Assembly (NCBI RefSeq): GCF_037975245.1
Contig: NC_092564.1
Coordinates: 7,663,984-7,727,983, forward strand
Source: Apostichopus japonicus
Taxonomy: Eukaryota > Echinodermata > Holothuroidea > Aspidochirotida > Stichopodidae
Length of the DNA stretch: 64,000 nucleotides
Reading direction: 5' to 3'
A program made the translations under genes and the position numbers. Below are positions 45,427-57,670 of the stretch, one piece after another. A model generated the notes under the pieces. It ran no database searches, was not told where the DNA came from, and worked only from the letters and a program-made list of their open reading frames with translations. Position 1 is the first letter of the stretch, and the number at the start of each line of letters is the position of its first letter.

Positions 45427-46117
45427 CTGGTCAAAGAGAAAAACTGAGCCAAATATTATGGGGCTGCTGTATAGTGTATCTCTCAAACATATATATTTGC
45501 CACTGTACAAGACATTAAGATATTTCTTAAGCAGAATAAGATGCTACTTCATACAAGCTGTGTCAAAAGTTGAACATGGGTCTGCATATATGTACACTCT
45601 GTATCAAATTAAATATGTACAGACCTAAAGGCAAAATGATATATATCTAAGTGAAAAAGGAAATTAGGAAGGAAGGAAGAAAAATTTGTATGAGTTAATG
45701 GAACCTGTCTTGACCACCGTTCTGTGCTAACACCTGATTGTGAGATAATTAACAAGGGCAAGTTACAATAATTACTGTACTTAAGGCATGGCCTTACAAA
45801 ATAAACACAGTGATAATGTACGTACCATACATGCTTGCATGCATACATCTGTATCCCATCAACCCATATGTACAATACAGTCAGTTTAGGCTTAACCAGT
45901 GATGCCATGGCCTGTTATATTAGTAAGTGTGTAAAGAGTAATTGTCTTAAAGCTTTTAGATCTCTGATTAGTGAGGGGTAGGGGGGGGAGTGGTAGTGTT
46001 ACTACAAGGAGTAGGGTCCTTTTTAGCCTCATAGTTATTCACGGCATATTTACTGATTTATTGCAAATCTTTCTTCAGATTTGCTTATTTTTGGATCCTT
46101 CATTTTGTGAAACTTAC

Positions 46118-46251
46118 AGGGCAGCTCAGATCCCTCAGAGAATCTTGAATGACATGATAATTCCCTAAAAGAATTAGATGTAGGTATGTAGTAGAGCGGA
46201 TCTTCTTGAATATCTCTGATCATTTTAGGTGGTAAAGAAACCCCCAGTTTC
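46118..46251 (-). CDS. candidate internal exon of a minus-strand gene
   Basis: On the minus strand the acceptor ATGTATTTTTTTCAAAG precedes 46251 and a strong donor CCCT|GTAAGT follows 46118. The exon is open in phase 2 to 1 for 44 codons: KLGVSLPPKMIRDIQEDPLY, then YIPTSNSFRELSCHSRFSEG, then SELP. It is polar, Ser/Pro-rich and moderately acidic, as in a cytoplasmic or linker segment. Both phases match the neighbouring exons (47778 upstream, 45426 downstream). This is the core of the best gene model in the window, though the protein is unidentified. Confidence 0.5.
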
Positions 46252-47777
46252 CTTTGAAAAAAATACATGTATGCATTGACAAAATGACGCTAACAGTGAC
46301 CAGTTTGGACAAAATCTGTAAATGAGCTTGAGTTGAATCTACCAGGGAGTACTTGACCCTTCTTGTTTGCACTAAGACTGGACAATGGTGATCTGTTTGT
46401 CCATTGAGTAAACTCTAAGTTTATTAATCGTCCGACAGTTTACGCTATTAGTGCCGCGTGTGTGTCTTACTCATGTTGAGGTATTGACATCTATAGCAAC
46501 GATGCATATATACTTTCCTACGGTCTGTCTACAATACCGCCAACCAAAACATGTGATCCAGAAAGCAATTTGGAGGAACAAATGACTTCAGCAAATTAAG
46601 TTCAACCCCTTCCTCTCTCCCTCCCCCCCCAACCCTCTCTCCGCTACCTACCCACCACCTCATTAAGACTATTTCTGAGAGAAAATATTGCTTTAAGTTT
46701 ACTGTAAAGACAAGCAATGAAGTTCTTTTCCTATTCAAAAAGGATTTATCCTATCTGCAGAGCTAGGTCACCAGACATCTTCTATTGTGATTACAACTCG
46801 TACTATACAATGGTACTGAATTTTGATTGTCTGAAAGATATTCGAAACCGCCACTCTAGAGGTCATCGTCTGCAACTTCCTTTTATTTCCTTTCCTTTTC
46901 TTTTCTTTCCTCTTCCCAAAATATTGTTTTAACCGTTCATGTCGACTCACACAGTAGTTAATTTGTGAAGACCTACTTTTTTCAACTATTACAGTCAGAC
47001 TAGTTCACAACTCAGTCTCACACTGCTTTACAGGTTACACAGTACCCAGCCATGAAATTCAAACAACGTTTGTTCCGGTACATTGTCTTCTACCTCTTTC
47101 GGTTATAAATGGACAATAACAAAGGTTTCTACTTTATTTGCACCTTTTGTCCTAGAGTGTGATCGTTTCCTTCGGCCTCGACAGATCTGACTACCGACTT
47201 CACAGTGCGGCCCCCTCTATGTCGGTGGCATAAAACAGCGTGATGGCTACAGTCCTAATGAGCATTCACAAATGAATTCAAACAAGACTTTGGAAATTGT
47301 GATCAAAATAATTACACTCTTCCTTTGTATGATCGCTACATGTAGCATCAGACTTTCACACTTCCAAAGACCTTCATGATCAAACCCATCAACGATAAGA
47401 AAAAAGACAACACACGAGGCCCCAGACTGACGGGGCAAAGGGTCTGAAAAATTACTCAACTGCTGTGTTGGATACACTTTGATGAACTGCATTCAGACAT
47501 TTCATCCACCGGGAATGAAATAATAATAACTTAGCAACAAACATAAAGAAAAAGAAAAATTCCTGAATATGCTAAGAAGATCAGAGATGTAGACAACTTG
47601 GTCAACTTTGAATTGAACTTTGAATAACATCTTTGCCCACATCATCTTCAAGTCTACTGAATGTGGACTGACAAAATGACTGGACTTTAACAGTGGTAAC
47701 AGTGTTAGAAATAAAATGGGTTAGAATGGTACAAGAAGTGCCAAAAAACAATCAGATTTCAGTAGTATGTTACTTAC

Positions 47778-47824
47778 GTACAAAACATTGTCTCCTTTGC
47801 AAGGTAGAATATGTAAACACTTGG
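47778..47824 (-). CDS. candidate exon upstream of 46251
   Basis: On the minus strand the acceptor TTTTAATACTGGTTTTAG precedes 47824 and a strong donor TAC|GTAAGT follows 47778. The 47 bases read PSVYIFYLAKETMFC and end with two bases that complete a Thr codon with the next exon. Another frame is also open, so phase matching with 46251 decided the choice. Upstream exons were not found. Confidence 0.35.
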
Positions 47825-49124
47825 CTAAAACCAGTATTAAAAGTTTTTTTTTCTTGTTAACTGACAAGTTGTGAAAAGTTCAATAGAAAAGTTAAAGTTA
47901 AAGGAAAATGAAATGAAAAAGTTGTTTGTTCTGGTAACTTCTATATTTAACATAATAACGGCATGGTCATTTCTATAATCACCGGCAATATGAACGGTTG
48001 TACAAATGTCTGACCCTAGTATACCGGTTATTACAACAATAAACCTGTCACCTATTCACTGAAAAACCTCCAACGAGGTTAAAATCGGTTGCCAAATAAC
48101 GACAGCTTTGTATTATTGTGGACGTTTCTTGAGATCCGCGGTAATCTTTTGGCTATTTGGGTTCTTTCCTCTATTAGGCCGCAGAGAACTTCCTTCTTCC
48201 TCTACGACCCATGACAGTATTGCCCACAATATAATTTCAAATATAAATCTTTGACCCAAACTGCACAATATATTGGTTTCTAATTGCTAATTCTATTTCA
48301 TGAATTTTTGCTCAATAAATGAATTATAGGAAGCTGTAGATGTGAAATATCAACTCATTTCACAGATTTTCTGTTGTATTTAACAACTGTATCTGGTTTG
48401 ATTGAAGTGCTGTAATGATTTGCACAGACTTATAAAGATGGGAATTCATCATTTATTTTATGCACTGTATGTACAGTAGAATGATGGTGTTGGGGGGGGG
48501 GGATGGATGGAGGGGAGAAGGGTGAAGCTATGGGTTAGTGTTGAACAAAACACATATCTGTAGTGTCATGCTGCAACAGCTGATTAGAGATTATTTGAAC
48601 TCAGTAAAGCTGGCCAGGCAAAAACAAGAGAAGGGAAAGAATATAAAATGATATCACATATGTAGGAGTTACATAATAGCAAAGAATGGTGGAATATAAA
48701 TTTCAATGTACTGTGTGTGAATATGACAATCTTTGCAAAAAGAGCCAGAAGACCAGAATGTCCAATTCCTTGTGCTCTTTCCGTCGTAACATAGTGTCGT
48801 GGACAGAAACATATGGTGGTTCTCATCCACGTAAATGACATGAATGTTACCCATACCTGTACGGAAGCCACATAATGTTGATAAACCTCTCAATCCCAAG
48901 TGGGATGCCAAAACATTTAATACACATGGTAGAATTTGACCATATATGTACTTATGCCAACCAAACATGTAACATTTTTGGTCTTAATTTTTTCGATATG
49001 AGGTTTGTGTGATCAATTATTTTTCAGTCTGAATAACCAAAGCAATTCATCAAAAGGCTATAATAGCACTCAATAGAAATAAAAATAAATAAAAGATTTT
49101 CTTGCAGAAACATGTTTGACAACC
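47825..49124. other. no gene supported
   Basis: Poly-G tract near 48490-48500. Overlapping minus frames of 95-99 codons at 48584-48968 contain a CAG|GTATGG donor, but two frames are equally open and no acceptor stands out. Confidence 0.35.
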
Positions 49125-49130
49125 CATACA

Positions 49131-49439
49131 CAGGTATGTGCTCAGGAATATTTGAGTGCCAGGCAGATTGTGCGGTAGTGTGATCCATACCCCGTGAGAG
49201 GGATCTCATGGGTGGGGTACCCCCTCCCAACTGGACAAATTTTGCACATGAAGTATGCTTAGGTGGTGCTATTTTTCCTATTCTGTGCCATGTATTCTCC
49301 CAAATTTTGGTTATGGTAAAAAAGATTAAATTATAAAAAAAGTGCCAGGCGGAAATGTTTAAAATACTGTTTGTGCTGGGCGGCATTCAGAACTGCTGGG
49401 CGCAGCCACCCGGTGCCGCCCAGTGTGAGCACATCCCTG
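49131..49439. mobile_element. 309-bp inverted-repeat element (MITE) with 6-bp flanking repeat
   Basis: The left end reads CAGGTATGTGCTCA. The right end, reverse-complemented, reads CAGGGATGTGCTCA, 13 of 14 identical. The direct repeat CATACA lies immediately outside each end (49125-49130 and 49440-49445). The right part is GC-rich with its own hairpin (GCTGGGCGGCA against TGCCGCCCAGT). CAGG(G) termini recall hAT-type elements, whose target duplications are usually 8 bp, so the superfamily stays open. No transposase. Confidence 0.75.
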
Positions 49440-49445
49440 CATACA

Positions 49446-52400
49446 TACAGTATTACTGGCACACGGTGTACATAACACTAATGTTCTACCATACATTGGT
49501 TCTGTTGTGACTCACCCTTGTGCATCTATATAAATCAGACATCTGTTTTTGTCATTTAAACCAAAGAGGCTGCTCCCACATCAATACCTCAGTATTCCCA
49601 CACAATAGCTTCCTGAGTTTCGGGCGGAGGATTTTTCACCGTGAAATATCGGTTTTGTACCCCAAATACAGTCAAAGTCAGTCGTTTCAGGAAATTCTAA
49701 TTTGACATAGTTTACTTGACAATCATACTAGTCTGAATTAAAGGATTTACTCAATTATCTCTATTAATGGTAAATAAGCTCATGATCTTCCTTCAGCTTC
49801 ACTAGCCAACATTAGTAAAATGTCAACTGTGGAGAGGAAAACAATTAACTTCTTGGATCACCCTTGGGTTCAAGCATGAACAGAATTAATCACCCTCTTG
49901 ATCCTTCACAGTATTTAATGTTATGAAAATATCTCCTATGTTTGTTTGTTGTTAAGTTCTGTTGCTAGGTGAAGAGTCTTACCTCGTGATTAACATGAGC
50001 TGTAAATTCAGAATTATATGAGAATGATGAATTGCTTTATTTTCAGTTGCCAGCGTTCAGTCAACTCCTGAAACGTGAGAGCTCTTCTACCGGATAACAA
50101 AATTCCACCTTACTTGAATATTTTCACAACTACTTACTCTAAACTACATTTTGAATCCATCGTAAAGAATTTCAGTGGCTTCATTGTTCATCCCCTCCTA
50201 CTCTTTCAACCCCCCCCCCCCACACACACACACACAAACAGGAAGGAAAAGTTTTTTATAGCATATTCACAGAAACTGTAGAATTTGCAATATTAAATTT
50301 GTTCACTCTTTCTTCATTATTTGAAATGAAACATGGCTACCAGCTAATGGACTGCACTGTTATGGGATTTTATTATCCCACAATGTAAAATGAGATTAAT
50401 TTTTTGGCTTGGACAATACTTTGAACCAGTGACCTTAGGCTATACAGATCACAGCATCTTCATAGACTGATGACACTGATTTGAATCCAGTTCTAAACCA
50501 AAATTGTCTTTGCTCAATTCCAGTTTGTCCTTAAATTGCCCAATTACTTTTCCATTGTTCCTTAATAAGTACATAAATTGTTAAGAATGCCAAGAAGACC
50601 TGCAGTGTGTCAAATTTCAACAGTGTCATTTGTGAATTTTGATCCACGCCCCCCCTCCCCACCCTCCCACACTCCTCACCATCCAATTGCAAGGTAGGAA
50701 ATAAAGTTCAGTTTGTCTTTATCTTGTTAGTGCATATCATTCCACAATACAATTTGAGAAGACAATAAAACCCTCGTAATAGGCTATATATGAGTTCCTG
50801 ACTGACACAAGTCACAGGAAAATTCCTAATCAGCTGGCAATCTTTCAAATTTGCTTTTTTTCTAAACTTTTCACATTACAATGTCAGCCTTGAACTCACA
50901 GCTGGCTAGACAAAAAAGTTGAACATGATGAGAAAAACACAGTTAAAAATAATCCCTTTGGAGGCATATTTCAAAGTTTTAACACTCAATCCACACTTAA
51001 CATTGTCCAAGGTCATCTAATTCTTCCAGTATTGTTCTATTTTCGTTAACATTATATTATGTATGCCATTGCCTGATATGAATATTGCCAAATCCTAATT
51101 TCCTGATGAATAAAGACTGGGTATATTTATTTCTATGTTTTTGTCACAAACATTGAACTAACTATTAGCCTTTTAGTATGATCCTTACATTCAACAACAG
51201 GATGCTTTATTGGGAATATATACATCCTTAAATTGTCTTGTTTGTCTTGTAGTTCTTGCCATTATATATATATAAGCTAAGAAATTCATTCTAGATATTA
51301 AAAGAACAAAATTGAAGACTAATGGTTTGTTGTCTTCCCCTTTGATTAGCAGTGAGAGAACTGGAGGGATGGTGTAAGCTAAAGTGGGGAGAGGGATTGA
51401 AACAGAGGTCCACTCAAGCTGATATAGATTTTATTCTTTGAAACCAGGACCCTCTAGTTACAAATGGCTACATAGGCAATTAAATGCTTGCTGTTTACTA
51501 AACAGTGTATATAACATCAATTGCATAGTAAGAATTGAAACTACTCCATCTTGTTGTCATGGAGGTATACTCTGACCATTACAGGCTTTATAAAACTGCT
51601 AGATTCATTTAAACTACATGTACGTGTTCAGGCATGGCTGAACCACATGGTAACAGTGTGGCATGATAAGAACAAGCCAGAATAAGTTTAATGACAGCTA
51701 TTGGAATAACATACACTGTACACAATAAACACAAAAAACACAAACATATAGCTCATTGCCAAGGCAGCATGCATATGTTAGTAATGCAGCGCAGTATCGA
51801 TACTAATTCACACCGCTAAGGAAATCATCAGTAGGCATGACAACCCAGTTAATTATGTAAATAGCCTTGTGAAACATACTGTAGCACAATGAGATTGGCA
51901 GACAACATTAGCAATTAATAATAGTTACGTGATAGTTTAATACTTCCTGATACAGGATCAGCCAGATTTCTAACAGATTTCTTCCAAGGATTTAATGGTA
52001 ACAACTGGTATTAATGTTCCTGAGTGAATTTGTGGAAGAAGAATTCATCAGTGTTGCAAAATATAAATATTTTTTATGTACAGTAATGATTATCAGTAGA
52101 GATGTTTTCAAAATCATGTTAAAAAGATAAAAAAATATGTTCACATGTATAAGTACTATTAAAGTTTAATCATCTCTAAATTTCTAAACTCTCTCTCTCT
52201 CTCTCTTTATGCTACAAAGCCAAGATAACTTCGTTTTGACCACTGAGACAACTAAAAGACAACTGTCAAGACTTTCTATAGCATTACTAAAAATTTGCAA
52301 GGTTTAAATCCTATTGGACAATACCCCTGAAATGTTAAGTACTTTGATATGAAAAGGCTCTTCTCAGGTCAACAATGTGATAAATATTGTAAGGACAGTG

Positions 52401-53359
52401 CCACCCTTTAGTAAATGTGGCTGTGTGTGTATGTCCATGTACTATAGTATAAATCTTGCAGTTTTCCAAGCTATTATTGCATATTTCCATGGTAACAAAT
52501 ATGTATTTCTTTCACTCAGATATGTTACAGAAACCCTCCATGAAGCATTCATGGCATGAATAGTTACAAAATAGTAACCAAATGGATGTGATTGAAGACT
52601 TTGATGTTATATAATTTTCTCCTTTAATGCAGTTTAACCACAATCTGAAAACATTTCTCTCAATGATGCAAAAATCATTAACAATGCTTTACCCCACCCC
52701 CAACTACCCCTTCCCCCACGATAGGAATGTGTCATCATTTACAAAGCTCACAGAATTAGTTCAACTATCAGTGAGTTTTAAAATATATTTCTGATGTAGT
52801 TACCTATAATTAACATTTTAAATACACATTAAATATAAGTAGTCTATTTCTCTCCCCCCCCCCTCGCCCTCCTTCCCCATGTTCCTCCCAATTGCTTGGC
52901 CTATTCATTGGCTAGCATCCTTTGTGTCTCTTGCCATATATATGTTGTATTATTACTGTAGCTCACTACAATAGTAAACTTCTGTAGTAAAGTTCAGTTA
53001 ATTTTGAAACCAAGATTTTAAGTAGGGTTAAACTGGTACCCTTCTGCATTTATCAATCAACTACTAGAAAAAAGTAATTAACTTATTGTATATATGTAAT
53101 AAAGTGACCACTTTGGGTGTATACTGAATGGGCAAGTTGATTTCTTCTGACATAAATTACCTCACTGAATGGGTACAAAGAGATTGATTACTGGATTATG
53201 GTGATAGTTTAGGTTTCCCTTGCACCAATTAAGGCAAAACCTTGTACAATAATGAACAAGCATAATGAACTGAACAACACAAAACTACAAAAGCCTATTC
53301 AACCGTACCACCTATGCATTCAGAAGGTTCCTTTGGTTCGTCTTTCAGGACTGGCGGTA
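49446..53359. other. no gene supported
   Basis: Contains C-rich tracts near 50208-50220, 50647-50670, 52690-52720 and 52853-52870, an AC run near 50221-50236 and a TC run near 52190-52207. A pyrimidine-rich acceptor near 52519 opens only 12 codons. Confidence 0.4.
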
Positions 53360-53420
53360 CAATGGAATTCTTCAGTCAAGGTAAATATTACAAGAGTACA
53401 GTTCCTTGACTGAACCATTG
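53360..53420. repeat. imperfect hairpin
   Basis: CAATGG-AATTC-TTCAGTCAAGG (53360-53381) is the inverted repeat of CCTTGACTGAACCATTG (53404-53420), apart from a five-base insertion. Confidence 0.7.
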
Positions 53421-53429
53421 TTTAATCCA

Positions 53430-53830
53430 CTTGCAGATCTAAACTTTGGTTTGAATCTATAGTTTAAAAAAAAAAAAATGGACTGTTTACCTGCTCTCTA
53501 TCACTAAAAACTTGTCACATTTCATTTGATGAGGAATCTACAGACCAAAGTTTTGCTCCCCGGGGACCTGTTCCGCTCCTTTCAGTCAGTCCCTAGGTAT
53601 CCATTCACTTTGCATACAACTTCAGTGCTTCCTGTACTGTGTGTACATAAAGCCGGATGTGCACACTACAACAATGTCTAGTTATATTTGCATACTTGTG
53701 CAGACCTGAACCTTTGCTTGAATATTATATATTAAAAAATCCACCAAAACAAAGATTGTTTACCTGCCATAGATCACAAACAACCTTGTCACATTCCGCT
53801 CAATGAGTAATCAACAGACCACCTATCGAT
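53430..53830 (-). repeat. diverged duplication, ~270 bp apart, possible duplicated exon
   Basis: The segment around 53481-53560 (GACTGTTTACCTGCTC...TTGTCACATTTC...CTACAGACCA) recurs at 53753-53825 (GATTGTTTACCTGCCA...TTGTCACATTCC...CAACAGACCA), and similarity extends left to TGCAGA(T/C)CTxAACxTTxG. On the minus strand both copies end in a donor-like CAG|GTAAAC preceded by a short frame containing CDK(F/V)(L/V). They may be duplicated exons, but a TGA in one copy weakens this. Confidence 0.6.
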
Positions 53831-54114
53831 GTTTTTGTGACATTTACAGAGCTATGGACAACAACCATCATTACTTCATAATGTAAACTGCCCTGACAGC
53901 CTAACCGATCACTATGAACCCACTTTGCACAACAATCATGCACATACTGTCTAAAGTGGAGATTTTATGAAATGTAGTAGGTAGAAACTATTAATGCATA
54001 GGAGAAATGTCTTCTCAAATGGGGCAAATGAGGTATGTGCAATTAATGTATACATATATACAGTCTGACAGGTGGTCTCTTAAGAAATTATTGGCATAAA
54101 TTATGGCCGCACTC

Positions 54115-54215
54115 TGAAACTTAATAATAAAAATAATAAATAATAAATGAGACATATATAGCGCCAAATCAGTAGACAAAAGTTACTGCTCAAGGCGCTT
54201 TACAAAGAAAGCAAA
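54115..54215. repeat. dispersed TATAGCGCC...GGCGCTT repeat, copy 1
   Basis: An ATAAT-rich start is followed by ATATATAGCGCC and CTCAAGGCGCTTTACA, a small GC hairpin arrangement common in animal interspersed repeats. The copy is partial. Confidence 0.5.
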
Positions 54216-55618
54216 TTAATTAACAAAAGAACAAGTGCAAAATAGGGCGTAAAGTAAAAAGATACTGAAACTTGCAAAAAGAAGCATAATAACATCAGCA
54301 TAACTTTCCGCATTGGTAGTAATTCACTTTATTATACAAGTCTTGACCACAATATCACATTAAATGGAACTACCAATGAGGGCAGTCATGCCATTATATT
54401 GTCATCATGCAAGTTTTATGTATGTTTTGTGCTTGAAAAAAGAAAATGATTGCTGTAAATGTGTAAATAGTATACATGTAGAGTTTTTTATTGCACAGTT
54501 AAGAGTCAAGAATCTATTTTGTTAAGAAAAGGGTGGCAAATAGAGAAAAGTAATAGTATCAACTAAACCCATAGGAGCATACATGTGAGGGCCGGGATGC
54601 CCTCAATAAAAGGGGGGCAAAGAGGTCTGGGATGGGGTAATTTATCTAGTTATGTCAGAAAAACTTGTGAAGATTAACTTTTGGCAACATTTAACAGTAG
54701 ATAGAGTGTTTGTGTTACAGTCATCTCAAGGGCTAAATTAGAACCTGTAATCCTTTAGTAGATTTTTCGTAAATAAGCTATGTACACCAGAATCTTTTTT
54801 CCAGGTCGCTGTGTTTTCAATAATGCGACTTGGAGTCGCAATTACTGTCAGATAATCAAGTGGTCTTTAATTTGTTCCTAGAAATGGTCAAAGGCTGTAA
54901 TAAATAGGCTAAGTGTGTACGCAAACAGCTGTACACCCTTTGTTAAAGAATAGGAAATTAGTTGACAACTTGTCATGGTGACTAGATTAAGCAAACCTCA
55001 AGATGACCAATTAAAGTGGAGAAAGAAATTCTTTTAAACTGTTAAGTTCTCCAACTTGAGGGTTACTTGGTTTGACATGATCGCTTGTAATCCAATGTTT
55101 ACGTAATTACTTAATTGGTAGGTTCTTGTTTGTCACCAGTTGGGTTCAACACACTTGAAGTTTGTAAAGGTTGCCTCAGGTACATTGGAGTGGAATAGCT
55201 AGGTTTTCAGGGCTCCACCCCCTCCCCCCCCCCCCATCCTCAGGAGTGAGAGATGGGTCCTATCACCCTTTAATACTTCATCTAAATTCACTTGACAGAG
55301 AGCCAAGAGTTTAAGAACCACAAAATCCTGCCTAGCTATCTTTAATACCTGGCATGACATGCAGTTGTCATCCTATTGGCTCAAACTGTCAGATCCAACC
55401 CTTGGGGGACTCCTGGACATTGGAGGCCCTGGTTCAATGAGCCGCCTGAAGCTACAACGCCTCCGATTTGATTATACCAAAAAAAATGTTTGCTGTTAGC
55501 TGCATTTTACACCTCATTTGATGACCTCTGTGTTAGTTTTCTCTTTAAACCCAGATTTTAATACATATATATTACCACATGTCTACTAATTTTCTGTCGC
55601 TATCCATCAAATTATTAG
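54216..55618. other. no gene supported
   Basis: A G-rich spot near 54612 and a C tract near 55210-55235. Nothing coding recognised. Confidence 0.4.
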
Positions 55619-55815
55619 AGCATGAAATCAAGAGATTTGGTTGTACAGGCTCTACGTTTACACGCGACATGAAAATAAAAGAAAAGAAATATGGGCAAAT
55701 ATGCAAAGCCAACAAAAAAGAAAGAGATAAATTTAACCGATTAGGTCATCAGAATTTGTTGGTACCATTGTCATCTGACCAACACCTGCTGGTCGATTTA
55801 TACATTCCATTTTGA
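55619..55815 (+). CDS. candidate terminal exon, lysine-rich
   Basis: AG at 55617-55618 follows a pyrimidine-containing tract (TTTTCTGTCGCTATCC). The phase-1 frame reads HEIKRFGCTGSTFTRDMKIK, then EKKYGQICKANKKERDKFNR, and ends LLVDLYIPF before TAA or TGA at 55815. Basic and hydrophilic. Family not recognised. The frame is also open upstream, so the acceptor may be irrelevant. Confidence 0.25.
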
Positions 55816-57419
55816 AAAGAGGCCCTTATTAAACCTTATTTTCAGTATGATGTTGGCCAACTTTTGTACTTGTCTAACCTGTCCCAGTTTAAGGCTATAC
55901 TGTTGCTGTATTAGGCTGGTTGCAATACTTTTGCACATGGTTTAAATTGTGGAGATGCCCATTAAATATAAAGGAAAGAATTTGTTGACTACTTGTTGGT
56001 ACTTGGTGAACATTTCTAGTGCTTCTATGATGTCAATACTGCTTTGCTGGTTTTGATGGTAGTAGATAATCTAGTAATTTTTTTAAATTTGCAAACTTCT
56101 GAAATACTGTTCAAAGTTAAGATTTTATTAACAACATATTTAACACTCCACCTGTAATGAGCCCAAACATGACCATGCCCAACTTGTTACCAAAAAATCA
56201 TTCCAAAAAAAAAAAGTCAATTTTATCCTTCAAATTTTTTTCCTCACATATTGATAGTGGCATATGAAAGGGGGAAGGGGATAGGGGAAGGAGAAAGGGG
56301 GGGCACAGCAAACTGAGAGCAACATTTGGTGAGACACAGTATGTGGTAAACACTGGAGGCACCAGAACAAGTGCCAAACGCGAAGCCATGTCGGCGTTGG
56401 GTCCAGGGGGCCACCCTAGGGCCCCCTGGTGGGAGAATCCCTCTGAAGCTTTGCAGTTTTCAAGTCCCCAGATCTTATATCAGCTTCAAATCAGCAGAAT
56501 TTTGGAGGTAGAAGTCAAGGTTTGTGTGTGTGTGTGTGTATCTTCCTGCCTGAGGTCTTTTTGCACATGCAAAATTTCATCGGGGGAGAAAGGGGGCACC
56601 AGGGGTCACTAAGCATGGGAGGGGGAACATCCCCATCTTCCCCCTCCTCCCACTTGGGAATGCCACTGGCCATTGAATAATCAATGGTGGATTCAGTGAA
56701 AACTTCTTCAATGAATTGATCTCATGATATTGGAATCGTGTGACTTCAACATCAAGACTCCAGCATAGTCTATATAGTGGCAATAATATTACAATAAGAC
56801 CTTTGAACTACCCTCTAAAATATATGCGGATTTGCTTTGCGAATCACAAATTTGCTGTCTGCAAAGAACGCATGATCCATTTTAGTTTCACAGAAGCTAC
56901 AACAGACTTAAACAGACTGCCATGTGAATTTATAATTCACAACCAATGCCATTGACTCTTTATGATATTAACCGGGTGGGAATAGTCCCTCATAAAATGA
57001 AAAATATATACCCTTATCTGCAGGTTCGTTGCACAATCCAGCTGAAGTGTAGCATATTAGTATAAATGGAAATTCTTCAAACATTTGAGTGGGTGGAAGG
57101 TATTCCATAAAAATGTGGTGTTTGGGGGATTGGAACAAAGTTTTATATGCTATGAATTTATGTAGTTGATGATACTCTTTCCCTGATGTCTAATAAAAGC
57201 TTTTCCCAATAATGATTAAATCTGACAATGCATGTTTTTACTTCAATAACCTATAAAGTTATGGGATTGTACTTTTAGTGCTGTCTTGAATATCACAATT
57301 GAATGTACCTTCTACTGTTTCTATGGCCTATAACCCCATCCATTCTCATCCCTGGGAAATGGTTGAATAGTAAGGAACAAAAGAGGATCAATATTGTTTT
57401 TACCTAATGGTACCAAAAA
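55816..57419. other. no gene supported
   Basis: G-rich tract near 56270-56303, GT run near 56522-56540, C-rich tract near 56640. Overlapping frames on both strands near 56343-56955 have no splice support. Confidence 0.4.
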
Positions 57420-57670
57420 TGTATGTATGTATATGTATGTATATTAGATCCTCCTGCAAGCAGGAACTCGCTAAGAAGCCTCATTGGCTTATCAAAGCCG
57501 CAAGCTGACCGAAGTCAGTCTCTTACATTCATATTTAACGTCCATGATTATGAATTGCTAATTGTCAACAACTCTGTAACTGGATGACATACATTAATCT
57601 GGGAGTGACTCGAACCGGGGACCTTATGATTGAAAAGGCACCGGCGTTAACCACTGAGCTAACACTCCTA
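57420..57670 (-). mobile_element. tRNA-derived SINE, copy B (GATCCTCC family)
   Basis: Aligns with 44883-45135 over its length: head AGGAGTGTTAGCTCAGTGG, B box CGGTTCGAGTC, body CAGCTTGCGGCTTTGATAAG, GTTCCTGCTTGCAGGAGGATC and an ATACATACAT-type tail. The plus frame at 57584-57829 starts inside it. Confidence 0.8.

Noticed and set aside
45308-45628. 106-codon plus frame
   Set aside because: It lies antisense to the better supported minus terminal exon and its poly(A) signal and lacks splice or promoter signals.
48584-48968. Overlapping 95- and 99-codon minus frames
   Set aside because: Two frames open at once over the same bases, no strong acceptor and no composition shift.
52520-52559. Terminal exon after TTTCTTTCACTCAG
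   Set aside because: Good acceptor but only 12 codons open; two frames are equally possible.
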